Shown here: positions 1-9,800 of the stretch, piece by piece
Layout: each line of letters begins with the position of its first letter
How positions within the stretch are numbered: the first letter of the stretch is position 1
Notes under the pieces: model-generated
Told to the model about the DNA's origin: nothing
Database searches by the model: none
What the model saw: only the letters and a program-made list of their open reading frames with translations
Source of the DNA: Xiphydria camelus
Lineage: Eukaryota > Arthropoda > Insecta > Hymenoptera > Xiphydriidae
NCBI GenBank assembly: GCA_963678675.1
Contig: OY783201.1
Coordinates: 19,833,769-19,897,768 of the forward strand
DNA: 64,000 nucleotides
Direction: 5' to 3'
Made by a program: the position numbers and the translations under genes

Positions 1-1037
1 ACGTCTTCACTCAGGCTGTCATCATCGGACTCACTTTTGGTATTCCTGGGCATTTTCACGCGTGGATTAGGTTTTTCTGTACATTTACGTTTTTTCATAC
101 AATTATCTTCCTTCTTCACGTCGAGTTCTTCGCAGTAGTCACGATTTTCATTTTGCGATTGCTCGTCTATGGACTTCTGTTCACCCCCACCCTCATTTTC
201 GATTTGAGTGATGTTATTGAATATACTCGGAGATATATTAGTATCTGTAAGTTCTATTAAATCATCCAGGTCGTGCAACATGTCTATTGCTTCAAATTCA
301 TCCACACTAGATGGACTCGATAAATCAATCATTTCTCCCAAAAGCGAACTGTCTTTATCCTGACTAAGACTGCACGAGCGCCGACTTTCGTTAACGTTTT
401 TTTCTCGATTTCGTCGAATCTCGACTTTAAAGCTACGATCTTTAAGATTTGACGGAACATCCCGTACATCCAATTTTAACGACGCGGATGCCTTCAGCAA
501 TTTCGGACTTTTTCGTCTCACTTCAGAAAGAGGCGATTGAACAATTTCTCTCATATGGTCAGTGGTATTAATCTTTTCCTGAGGACTTTGAATTAGTTTA
601 CGTGGGCTGGAAGACCTGCTCGTCCGGTTGCTACATATTTTAGGCATTGCATTTGAAACACCAGTGGATGCATCATCTTTTGCTTTAGGCCGTGGACTTC
701 TCTTTGTCATAGTGGATGTACTTTTTTCAGATGGCTTATGCGGAGTTATAGTTAAGGATGTGCTTTTTTCAAGTGTCTTATTTGGAGTTATAGAAGCATC
801 CCTGGATAGATCGCTTCTTCTACCAGCAGGTAGGCTTTCTTCAGCCTTCCTTGGTGTTTCCCCTCTCGCATTATTCAAACATTCAGACTTTACAAAAGTT
901 TTCAATTTTGGATCATATGTAATTGTAAACGAATTATTCGACAAACTAGACTCACTTTTGTTACTCAACGTCTCTGTTGGAGTAATTTTATATTTGACTT
1001 GCCTTCCCGTAATACTTTTTTTAGAATCCTCTGCCAT
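1..1037 (-). CDS. Unnamed Ser/Lys-rich protein, N-terminal 345 residues (runs off the window)
   Basis: The reverse strand is open from an ATG at 1037 to the window edge, 345 codons plus two bases, with no stop. The start has A at -3 and G at +4, a good animal start context. The upstream in-frame codons stay open only for about 24 residues before a stop. The product begins MAEDSKKSITGRQVKYKI, is rich in Ser, Lys, Arg, Asp and Glu, has repeated TP/SP sites (ITPNKTLEK then ITPHKPSEK) and a basic stretch near residue 325 (MKKRKCTEKPNPR). No folded domain or membrane segment is visible, so it looks like the disordered N-terminal part of a nuclear, phosphorylated protein. I do not recognise the family. 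GTGAGT occurs inside the frame near base 40, so the first exon could end there. The reading frame is clear; the function is unknown. Confidence 0.65.
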   Translation of the reverse strand, partial: MAEDSKKSITGRQVKYKITPTETLSNKSESSLSNNSFTITYDPKLKTFVKSECLNNARGETPRKAEESLPAGRRSDLSRDASITPNKTLEKSTSLTITPHKPSEKSTSTMTKRSPRPKAKDDASTGVSNAMPKICSNRTSRSSSPRKLIQSPQEKINTTDHMREIVQSPLSEVRRKSPKLLKASASLKLDVRDVPSNLKDRSFKVEIRRNREKNVNESRRSCSLSQDKDSSLLGEMIDLSSPSSVDEFEAIDMLHDLDDLIELTDTNISPSIFNNITQIENEGGGEQKSIDEQSQNENRDYCEELDVKKEDNCMKKRKCTEKPNPRVKMPRNTKSESDDDSLSED

Positions 1038-2699
1038 ATTCAAATCACTGTCAAGTTTTGAGGGCCTAATTACATCAATGATTGGCAGATTTATTGGACC
1101 TTTAAGTCATCACCTATTTTTGTATGACTTTTCCACTACAGAAATTATTGCTCTGATTTTTAAGTCCTCTGAAAATATAATTGTAAATTATAAACTATTT
1201 TCCTTCTTTACCTTCATTAAAAACATGGTATCTCTAAGGCAAATCTCTTTAATAATATAAGTATTAATTCTTTTAAGATCAGAAATTCATACTATATTGA
1301 AGAATAAATCAAAACGATAAATTGTACCTCAATTTTAAAGAGGCATGATGAAATTTTAGTATTAATTGACTCTCGATGCAACTTATTATTTACACAGAAG
1401 TGATTAGTCACAGAAATAACTATATTAGATTAACCTATATAATATTGAGCAGCGTTATTTTCATCGGAATTAGCTACACTTGTTGAGAACCACATAAAAA
1501 TGAGAAATGAGAACTGGGATGTTTACAGGAGCAGTGCACTTTGGAGATAAGAGAAAATCAGGAAAGAATAGCAAGTAATTTACACTGCCATGTAATAAAA
1601 TGGGTATGGAGTACCATGCAAAAAGAAATTACACAGTTTAGAAGCTATACATCGATTTTCTCACACATGATTACCATAAAAATGACAACCTTTTACTTAA
1701 CGTAACCTAAATACATGGCAGATGCGATATATTAATACAAAGTACTTGTATAATAAAATAATATATACCTTTTCTTGTTTGTCACTCAGTGTCAAATACG
1801 AGGTTGAAGATTTCACACACTGCGCAGGTTATTTCACGAGCTGCGCAACTTTTCATGAATTGGTGTGTGAAAGATGATTTCACATGCGTCGAGGAGGCCC
1901 ATGAAACCGAGTATGCAAGCATCGCCTGTCAGCGATCGGGGCGCTATCTCGTGGCAGTTGTTTGCATTATTGGGCGAAGTCGAGACGGCTTGTATATGTT
2001 GTCAGATGGGTTTATTTGTACACTATTTTAAGCAACAGTAACGAAAAGTATCTCAAAAGGTACTCAATTTGTGACTAGCTGTCACGACACCTTGAAAAAG
2101 CATCCGATTGTTCCGAAGCTCAATCCAAGTTTCATTTTTATGAGAGACAGTAACAATCTGTTTGGCGCATCTAGAGTTCTGTAATAGGCAGGTTGTCCTG
2201 TTTCCTTTGGTTAGATAAATGGTAGCAGAATGTAAAAGAAAGCTAGTGTAACTCCTCCGAGCTGCTTCAGAGTCGTATCATTTTGAACATCCTCAAAACC
2301 GAGAAATCCAATCCTTGGTGGACAGTCTGGAGCCACTCTCTGTTCTTTTGGATGCGGAATTTGCACTCTTTCTTTGCATTTCGACCCCAGTACGATGCAC
2401 GTTTCGGTTGAAACTTCTTTTAATACGCTATCTTGCTAACAATATAATGTTAATAAGCCAGTACCAGTTGTTAATTGCTCTTCACCTAAAATCAGGTCTG
2501 TTTGAATAGCTACTTCTTGAGATTTCGGAGCCACCTCCACCGTTATATCCTGCTCCTCTCTGTACCATCAGAAATAATTTTTCAAAATTTGATTGTGCGA
2601 ATATGTTTCCAATAATTATGCCCATTCAAACTTACCAAGAAAACTCCAAGCTGCAACATTTCATTCCTTTCTCTTTTTCAGAAGTCTCTCAGTTCTTTA
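1038..2699. other. AT-rich stretch without a recognisable gene
   Basis: This is the upstream region of the left-edge minus-strand gene. An 80-codon plus frame at 1789-2031 has no recognisable motif. A locally CpG-rich patch around 1880-2000 could be promoter or 5' UTR of the left-edge gene, but no start site can be fixed. Confidence 0.4.
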
Positions 2700-3275
2700 T
2701 AAATTACAAGACGCTTTTCTTTTTTTATAAATTGAAGGAAAAATCGTGGGGTTATACGCTTCATTTAGGGCCGATTCCACAATTCGGGCTTAACTCTTAA
2801 ATGGAGTTTAAATCATCCGTTCAACCAATGAGCGCCCGAGAGAATGAGGATTTAAACCGAGTTTATTTAGATAAGCCGGAGTTGTGGAACTGGCCCTTAA
2901 AGGGTTATTGGATTTCACACCTCCACAAAAGTGCAGACTGCCTATCCTGCTATTTTCAGTAGGCTTCTAAGGCATGCCATCGGGACTGTAAGAAAATCAT
3001 TTTAGTATAAAGGCAAATTAACCGAAATTCCCTCTTATTTGTATTTTTTCTCCTTATAAATAATCCTCAGCCATCAAAACAAGTAAAACTACTCACTTGG
3101 TAGGACATACAGCTTTTATCCACAAATTATTACGTTTTAATTCCCACGGACGTTTCGAGAATCTATAAAAATGCACTCCATCACTTTTTCCATCAACGCT
3201 GTTACAGCCCACAATGCAACAATTGCGATTTAACACTTTTTTTCTTTCTTTTTTCACCACTTTTGTCAAACTCAT
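2700..3275 (-). pseudogene. THAP zinc-finger gene remnant, interrupted by a MITE
   Basis: Exon 1 (3275 to 3097) starts at an ATG and carries the first THAP half: CCIVGCNS, then VHFYRFSKRPWE and NLWIKAV. It ends at a perfect donor (AA then GTGAGT at 3091-3096). Exon 2 begins at 2985 after TTTTCTTACAG and continues PDGMP-stop-KPTENSRIGSLHF, the second half of a THAP domain. Two lesions are visible: a TAG where a Trp is expected, and IGS where the zinc-binding Cys of ICS is expected. A MITE (2768-2896) sits in exon 2; removing it with one TTA rejoins the frame as SNNPLNEAYNPTIFP, close to the usual THAP C-terminal segment. THAP domains are DNA-binding C2CH fingers found in host factors and in transposases. 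Given the neighbourhood I infer a transposase remnant; the domain call is firm, the parent gene is not. Confidence 0.7.
2768..2896. mobile_element. 129-bp MITE with TTA target duplication
   Basis: The ends are inverted copies (GGGCCGATTCCACAA and TTGTGGAACTGGCCC) and each is flanked by TTA. The 3-bp TTA duplication and GGGCC ends fit the PIF/Harbinger group. Precise removal restores the THAP reading frame, which gives independent support for the boundaries. Confidence 0.75.
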
Positions 3276-3551
3276 TATAGGCCTCGTGCATGCCCGAGTG
3301 GATGCGCGGTAGTAGGCAATATTCAGCGCTACAGTGGCCATCGACAGCATTAAATACGTTACAAAGAGTGCCTTTATACACAGGGAAATAATGAAATTAA
3401 TTGTTTATAGAAAAATGGAAAAGTTTATCTCTTTCGAATTCATTCCAATCAACGAAGATTTCTTTGGTAAAACAGCGAGGAAAAAGAGAAAAGAACTATC
3501 TGATGAGAATCATATGAGTAATGTTGTTGAAATAGGTACCCCTCAAGCTCA

Positions 3552-3730
3552 GATTCTAATCATAGGGAATTTTCAAAATGTAATTTTTAAACGTACCAGC
3601 CAATTAGCAATTAAATCTCATACTTTCATTAGCTAATGCGGCGTTTACCCTGGCTAATGGAAGCATGATAATTAATTATTCATTGGTTAGTATATTGAAA
3701 TACATTTTCAAAATTCCCTATGATTAGAAT
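3552..3730. mobile_element. Foldback MITE, about 180 bp
   Basis: The left end (GATTCTAATCATAGGGAATT) is repeated in inverted orientation at 3700-3730, and the arms continue inward with further complementarity (AGCTAATG/CATTAGCT type segments). No coding capacity. No clear target duplication was identified. Confidence 0.6.
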
Positions 3731-3754
3731 TCCCTATGAAATGTTATTGAAACA

Positions 3755-4522
3755 GATCTGAACTTGCTGACGACGCCAACACTCGTGGATGACTACGCAT
3801 GCGCGTCACGCTTCTCCGGTGATTCTATTGGACGAAGAGACACACAGGGGTGCTCATGCAAAACTTGCAATTTTGCTATGGGTGCTTTGATCGCGGACAT
3901 AGTACCGTATGTCCGCGATCATTTGAACCATAGGAAAATTGCGAGTTTTGCATGAGCACCCCTTTGGGACTCCTCGTCCAATAGAATCACCGGAGAAGCA
4001 TGAATGCGCATGCGTAGTCATCCGCGAGTGTGGCGTCGTCAGCAAGTTCAGATCGATTATTTCGATAACCGATCTGAACTTGCTGACGACGCCACACTCG
4101 CGGATGACTACGCATGCGCATTCACGCTTCTCCGGTGATTCTATTGGACGAGGAGTCCCAAAGGGGTGCTCATGCAAAACTCGCAATTTTCCTATGGTTC
4201 AAATGATCGCGGACATACGGTACCATATGTCCGCGATCAAAGAGCCCATAGCAAAATTGCGAGTTTTGCATGAGCATCTCTGTGGGTCTCCTCGTCCAAT
4301 AGAATCACCGGAGAAGCGTGAATGCGCATGCGTAGTCATCCGCGAGTGCAGTTCGACTTCGATTTCGAGATGCGAGAATCGAAATCGAAGTCGAACTGCA
4401 CTCGCGGATGACTACGCATGCACATTCATGCTTCTCCGGTGATTCTATTGGACGAGGCGACCCACAGAGGTGCTCATGCAAAACTCGCAATTTTGCTATG
4501 GGCTCTTTGATCGCGGACATAT
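3755..4522. repeat. Five alternately inverted copies of a 130-155 bp unit
   Basis: A unit running from GAACTTGCTGACGACGCCA through CTTCTCCGGTGATTCTATTG to GATCGCGGACATA occurs at about 3755-3909 (+), 3909-4054 (-), 4071-4225 (+), 4226-4365 (-) and 4388-4522 (+). Copies 4 and 5 start with a different outer segment (GTTCGACTTCGATTTCGA) in place of the one used by copies 1-3. Adjacent copies face each other, so any two neighbours form a hairpin. The apparent frames inside it are the same unit read on both strands and are not genes. Confidence 0.85.
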
Positions 4523-4552
4523 GGTACGTGGAGACCCGGTATATTACCAATG

Positions 4553-4783
4553 GGACATACTGTACCGAGTGTCCGCCGAGAAGCCCCACTTTTTGAATTT
4601 CCCTGACATTTGACTTCGGTAGCAGTTGGGTCGGCGCTCTAGTCCTGATACGCTAACTCTAACTATCAGGCCTATCAGGACTAGAGCACCGACCCAACCA
4701 CTACCAAAGTCAAATGTCAGGGAAATTCAAAAAGTGGGGCTTCTCGGCGGACACTCGGTATACCGTATTTCCCACTCTGTATT
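4553..4783. repeat. Hairpin unit adjoining the inverted array
   Basis: The segment GTCCGCCGAGAAGCCCCAC through TTTCCCTGACATTTGACTT and GGCGCTCTAGTCCTGAT (4570-4655) returns in inverted order at 4674-4762. The arms are about 90 bp and nearly perfect. The outer end shares the GGACA/GGTA motif used at the tips of the neighbouring array. Confidence 0.8.
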
Positions 4784-5045
4784 GGCCTGTTTGAAAGTTA
4801 CCTTCGGGCAGGCTTGGTCGGTACTCAAGTCATTTAATACGATAGGAGTCGAGTCGGCAGTTAGAGTTGGTGTCAATTCGTGAGATCGAAGCGTCTAACC
4901 TCGAAATTGTAAATTAGTGAATAATGGAAATTACGAAAATAATTATAATTACAGTATAAAATGTCTCGACTACCGACCAAGCCTGCCCGATGGTAACTTT
5001 CAAACTGGCCAATACAGAGTGGGACATACGGTATATCGGCCGAGA
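4754..5045. repeat. Third overlapping inverted repeat of the cluster
   Basis: Arms at about 4757-4830 and 4970-5043 are complementary (TTGGCCTGTTTGAAAGTTAC against GTAACTTTCAAACTGGCCAA, plus the adjoining GGGCAGGCTTGGTCGGTA segment). The left arm starts inside the right arm of the preceding hairpin, so the units overlap instead of being simply adjacent. Confidence 0.8.
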
Positions 5046-6456
5046 AATAACATTCTCGACTCTTAGGCGCGAGGGGCGTGGCTTCGCGTTGTGTTAAAGA
5101 TGAATCTCTGTTAATATGTAACTTATCAAATTTATTCTGGTTCTGGTTTATTTGGTCTGGTCTGGTTTATTCTGGTGTATCAATAGAGAATAATCACACA
5201 ATTTATATAGTGTAACTATAAGCATAGTTTTGGTTATAACCATATATTTATTGAGAAAATTCGATGTAAAAATTGAGGGGTGGAGGGGGCAGACATTAGT
5301 GGTGTAGATCTCGAGACACGGATGCCCGCTTTATGAACGGAAAACACTTGTACGAACATGCCGTGAGATACTACCGTGTCTCTTGATACCTACATAGATT
5401 TAGCTATTTCTGGCTATAGTTTCTGCCGAATGCGGACGTGGCCGAATGCGGACGTTTTCAACAGGAAGGTTTATCCGATTGGATGTCTCGTTTAAAACTG
5501 GAGTTTGAAATCTTTTTTCGATTCCTCACATGCTCGTAATTAGTAGCGATACACTTGATGCGTAAAGAACGTAATAATTTTGAAAATCATGTTACCAACT
5601 TCCATATTGGAATTTTCCTCCTAAAATCGATAGCATCGGTGAAATTGAAACGCGGCATTCCAAATAAATAGGATTTTTATGCAACCATCCGCGATACCAC
5701 GCACGCGTGAACGTGAACGTGCCAGATAGCCTATAGGTATTCTATTTTTGCCGTTCGCGCCTGCTCGTCTCCCAGCTGTTCGTGTAACCTATTGTTCTCC
5801 AATTCTAGGATGCCCGGGAAAAAGAGTATAAATCAAGTCGCCTACCAAAACACTTCTACATACAATTTTCTTCTACTTTCCTAGAGATATTTGTGTGCTA
5901 CATGCATTTAACGGTTCTTATGAGGTGTTATTTTCATTTTATACATTTTTTCAAGAGTTTGTGTTTCAATATAAACAAATAAAGGTGTTTTCTGAGCAAT
6001 ACCATTTTTTGACTTGTACTCTTTTTCCCGAGCATCCTAGAATTTTCTTCTGGTTTCCATTGGAAATTGTGCCTATCGCAAATATATATAGGAAAATGAT
6101 CTTATAAATGCTACTGCGTAACATCGATTCAAATGGTAATTTACAGATAAACATAATTGCATCACGGAGAGAAAACTCTGTTACAATTTAGTAATTCGCA
6201 ATCTTCCCAAAAGATTCGCACATCAAAATTCTCACCGCGATCCACCCTGTATGCATAGGTATCACGTGTCCCGTAATCCCGGTATAACATCACAGTAAAA
6301 TAGGTTGCAGGATTGCAGGGGTAACCGCCCCTACAATCAAGTAACCCAATTTACTCCGGTGCAAAGATCGCGCCTAAAAACGACGCGGAAAGGTAAATTA
6401 CTCTCGGCACAACACAGCGTTACGATAAATTTACAAGCATAGACCACAATTTACAA
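5046..6456. other. Intergenic or intronic stretch, no gene seen
   Basis: No convincing reading frame, inverted repeat or splice signal was found. A short direct duplication GCCGAATGCGGACGT lies near 5430-5460. This stretch could be the intron upstream of the long plus-strand exon that follows. Confidence 0.4.
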
Positions 6457-6853
6457 GGTGGTCTAATAAGTTTCCGACCTCAACATGAAAATGGCAGTAC
6501 TTGTCAACGACAGCTGGGAAATGTGTTCGTGCATCTTTTGACATGTAGGTACTCACCAAAATCTCAATCATTTTGGACGCGCAGTTGTTGTTTGACAATC
6601 GTTTGAGTCAGTCGATGTGAGTGCTTTGGTGAAAATGGAAAAAATCGAGTAACGAAGTATCGAGCTGTGATTTTTCCATTTTCATCAAAGCACTCACATC
6701 GACTTACTCAAACGATTGTCAAGCGACAACTGCACGTCCAAAATGGCTAAAATTTTGGTGAGTACATGTAAAAAGATGCACGAACACATTCCCCAACTGT
6801 CGTTGACGAGTGCTGCCATTTTCATGTTGAGGTCGGAAACTTATCAGACCACC
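6457..6853. mobile_element. 397-bp palindromic MITE
   Basis: The left end GGTGGTCTAATAAGTTTCCG is matched inverted at the right end (CGGAAACTTATCAGACCACC), and the complementarity runs almost to the centre near 6655 with scattered mismatches. It has no coding capacity. It ends 77 bp before the probable splice acceptor at 6930, so it probably lies in the upstream intron or 5' UTR of the long exon. Confidence 0.8.
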
Positions 6854-6891
6854 CTCGTACATATCTACCGCGTCCTATGCGTAAATGTTGA

Positions 6892-9800
6892 ATGAAACGA
6901 AATCGAAAAGATCATGTGTTCCGCTTCCAGGTGGACTCTTCAGCTCTGGAGGAGCTGCCGCTCCGTCGCGGAGCCCGGGGCCTGCCACAGCGCTTGCGCT
7001 CCCAAGCCGGAAAGCTGCGCTCCCGTTTGCGGGGCATCCAACGTCCAACCTTCTCGTTACCCGAGCGGCAGCGACCAGAGAAGACGAAAACGGCGAAAAC
7101 GGTGAAAGCGGAGAAACCGGGAAAATCCGAACGGCGGGCCAGCAGGATGGACAGGCTGAAGTTCTCGCTGCCGGACCGGCCCAAATTCAACCTCCCCGAG
7201 CGGCCGAAGTTTCGCCTGCCGGAGCGACCCAAGTTTAACATGCCGGAGCGGCCGAAGTTTAACATGCCCGAACGGCCGCGCTTCACCATGCCCGAGCGGC
7301 CCAAGTTCAGCATCAAGCGTCCCAACATACACATGCCCAGCTTCAGCCGCGCCCGCAAGCCACCGCGGGAGCGTCCAGTCGCCACGGAATCGAGCTCCGG
7401 CTCGCGCCGCAACATATTCGACTTCAGCACCTACCCGCGCATATTCGACAAGAAGTCGAAGAATCGCGGCGAGTACGCCACCTCGTCGCCCAAGGAGTCG
7501 CGCGCCCAGTCCGCGGAGAGCGCAACGTTCCCGCGCGCGCGGAAGAAGGCGCCGCCACTGGGCGCGCGCTGGACGCAGCGCTTTACCGATCTGAAATTCG
7601 CCGACGACGAGGCGAAGACGGTGGCGGAGAGTGCGACGCCCTGGCGGCATCCGTCGCTGGAGGAGCCGCGGTTGGCGCGGCGGCAGGAATCGGCGGAGGA
7701 GGAGCCGGAAAAATTGCCCTGGGAGGATTCGGGCGATCGCGACGACTCTCCGGTACCGATCGAGGACGTCCCCTACGAGGTGGAGGACGACTCGAACGAG
7801 GCGACGCATCACCGCGACCTGCCAGAACTGGAGCGCGCCTACGTCGTCCAATCGGCGCATTTGCACGAAGGTCTCAAGGGCGAGGAGGACTCCTTCGAGG
7901 CGGGACCCGAAGAGGCGATCGATCCACGATTGTACGGCGACCGGGAAGTCGAGCCGACGCTTTACCGCAGCGACGCCGAGGATGCGGAGGAAATCCACGA
8001 ACCGGACTCCTACGAAAAGCACGACTCCGCGGAAATCGGCCACGACCACGGGTACGACGACTCGCACTTCCGGCCCATCGATCCGCGGAAGTATGGTCGA
8101 CGCGTGCCCTCCTCCGAGCGCGGCTCCTACCAGTCGGATAAAGAGCAGCAATCGAGCGGGAGCTCGTGCGATCGACGTAGGCGTGGCGTGCTTGAGGAGA
8201 TCGATTCCGACGAGTTCTTCCTTCGTCAGAAGGGCATCAGTCAGGACGACATGAACGTCGGCCGTTACCTCACCAGCGAGATCAGAGACGCGCTGAGATC
8301 ACCCGCTAACGCGCTGGCCGATGAGATCAACCAGGAGAATGAGGAGGTGGTGGTTGTGCCGCCGCCGACACGGCCCGCGAGGACTCGCTCCTTCCGCAAG
8401 CGCAAGGACGACTCCGTCGAGTCGTACCACGCCGTCACGCCGCCCGCTCGACCGAAGAGGGATCGTCGTCGCAGCGAGGAGTCGGACTGCGAGAATTTCT
8501 ATCGCGACAAGACCGGAAGTCTGTCCGGCTCGCGTCATCGCATCATATACCAGACGGAGGCGCCGCCGCGAAGCATCGAACCGCTGGACGACATCGTCGT
8601 GGTGAAACCCGCGCGACGAAAATCGCGCGCCTCCACGCGCAGCCAGTCGCAGATGCGATCGGAGTCCCTGGAACCGTCGGCGGTTCCGGCGCCACCCACG
8701 CCGCCGGTGGCACCGCGTCGCAGGAAGAGAGCGCGCCGCGAGATCGAGCTCCCGCGGGAGCGAGAGGCTCCGCCGGCGGTGTGCAACGGTCACAGCGAGT
8801 GGGAAGCGCGCGTCGGCGCAAAATATCCACCGGAGGTAGGTGCAGCGCGTGTCGAGGAGCCGCCGGCTGAAAATCGCGAAACGTTTCAGACGTTAGTGAT
8901 GCGGCTCGAGGAGGAGTACATCGAGTCCGCGCCGATCGCGCCGAAGAGAGCATCGCGCTCCAGAGCCACGTCGGTGGCCGACGACGATCGCACCTCTCGC
9001 GGCGCCGAATCCCTGCCCGAGCTGAGCTACGCGGACGACGACGCGCCGCGGGACACCGACTCGAGGGACCTGCCCGGTTACGCGATCATCGAGAAGCGCG
9101 ACAAGCCGCCCAGGCCGCCACCGCCGCGGAGGAGACGCGACAAGTTCGCCACGGCGCCCGCGCGTCCTCACCGCTCCTACAGCACCGTCGGTCCGATCAA
9201 ATCGCACTCGCAGAATCAGCTCAATGTCACGCCGTACACCGAGGTGGAGTCCGACGAGGGCGACGAGCACAGGGATCTCCGCAGCGGCGAAGTCCTCAGT
9301 AAGATGCAGGGTCGTCCGCTGCCCGCGCCGCCCAGACCACCCAGAGCGCGAAGGGAGCAGCCGCCGTTGCAACCGGAGCCCGATATCGCGCCGGAGACGG
9401 TTGCCGAGGCGTTCGCGTCCACCCAGACGGATCCACTGCCGGACGACCTGGTGATAGAGGAAGAAATTACGCAGGCCAAATTGGTTATGGCGCCGTCGAG
9501 GTCGGGTTCGCAAATTCTCGTCTCCACCGAGCGGATACCCAGTCCCACGCCGCATTCTTACGGTACTTCGCCCGCGGTGCCACCGCTGCCGCAATCGCCG
9601 AGACACGAGATGCCCGCTCCGTCGCCGTCTCCGCGAAGTCCCGCGACGCAATCGCCAGCACGCGCCTTGGGCGAGGCGTCAACGCCTCGCGATTCGACGT
9701 CGCCCGAGGTGCGACTCGCGCGCGAAATTCTACGGTCGAACGAACCGCTGAGGATCGCGAGTCTGGAGGTGGCGGACCTGAAGGTGGATCGTCTCACCGT

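Noticed and set aside
628..1260. Plus-strand open frame of 210 codons at the left edge
   Set aside because: It is the antisense of the minus-strand exon 1-1037, whose translation has biased, disordered-protein composition and a good start. The plus frame has no motif.
3764..4596. Several open frames repeating CSCKTRNF and SPEKRECACVVIREC on both strands
   Set aside because: They are translations of the alternately inverted repeat units and appear on both strands because the units are inverted copies.
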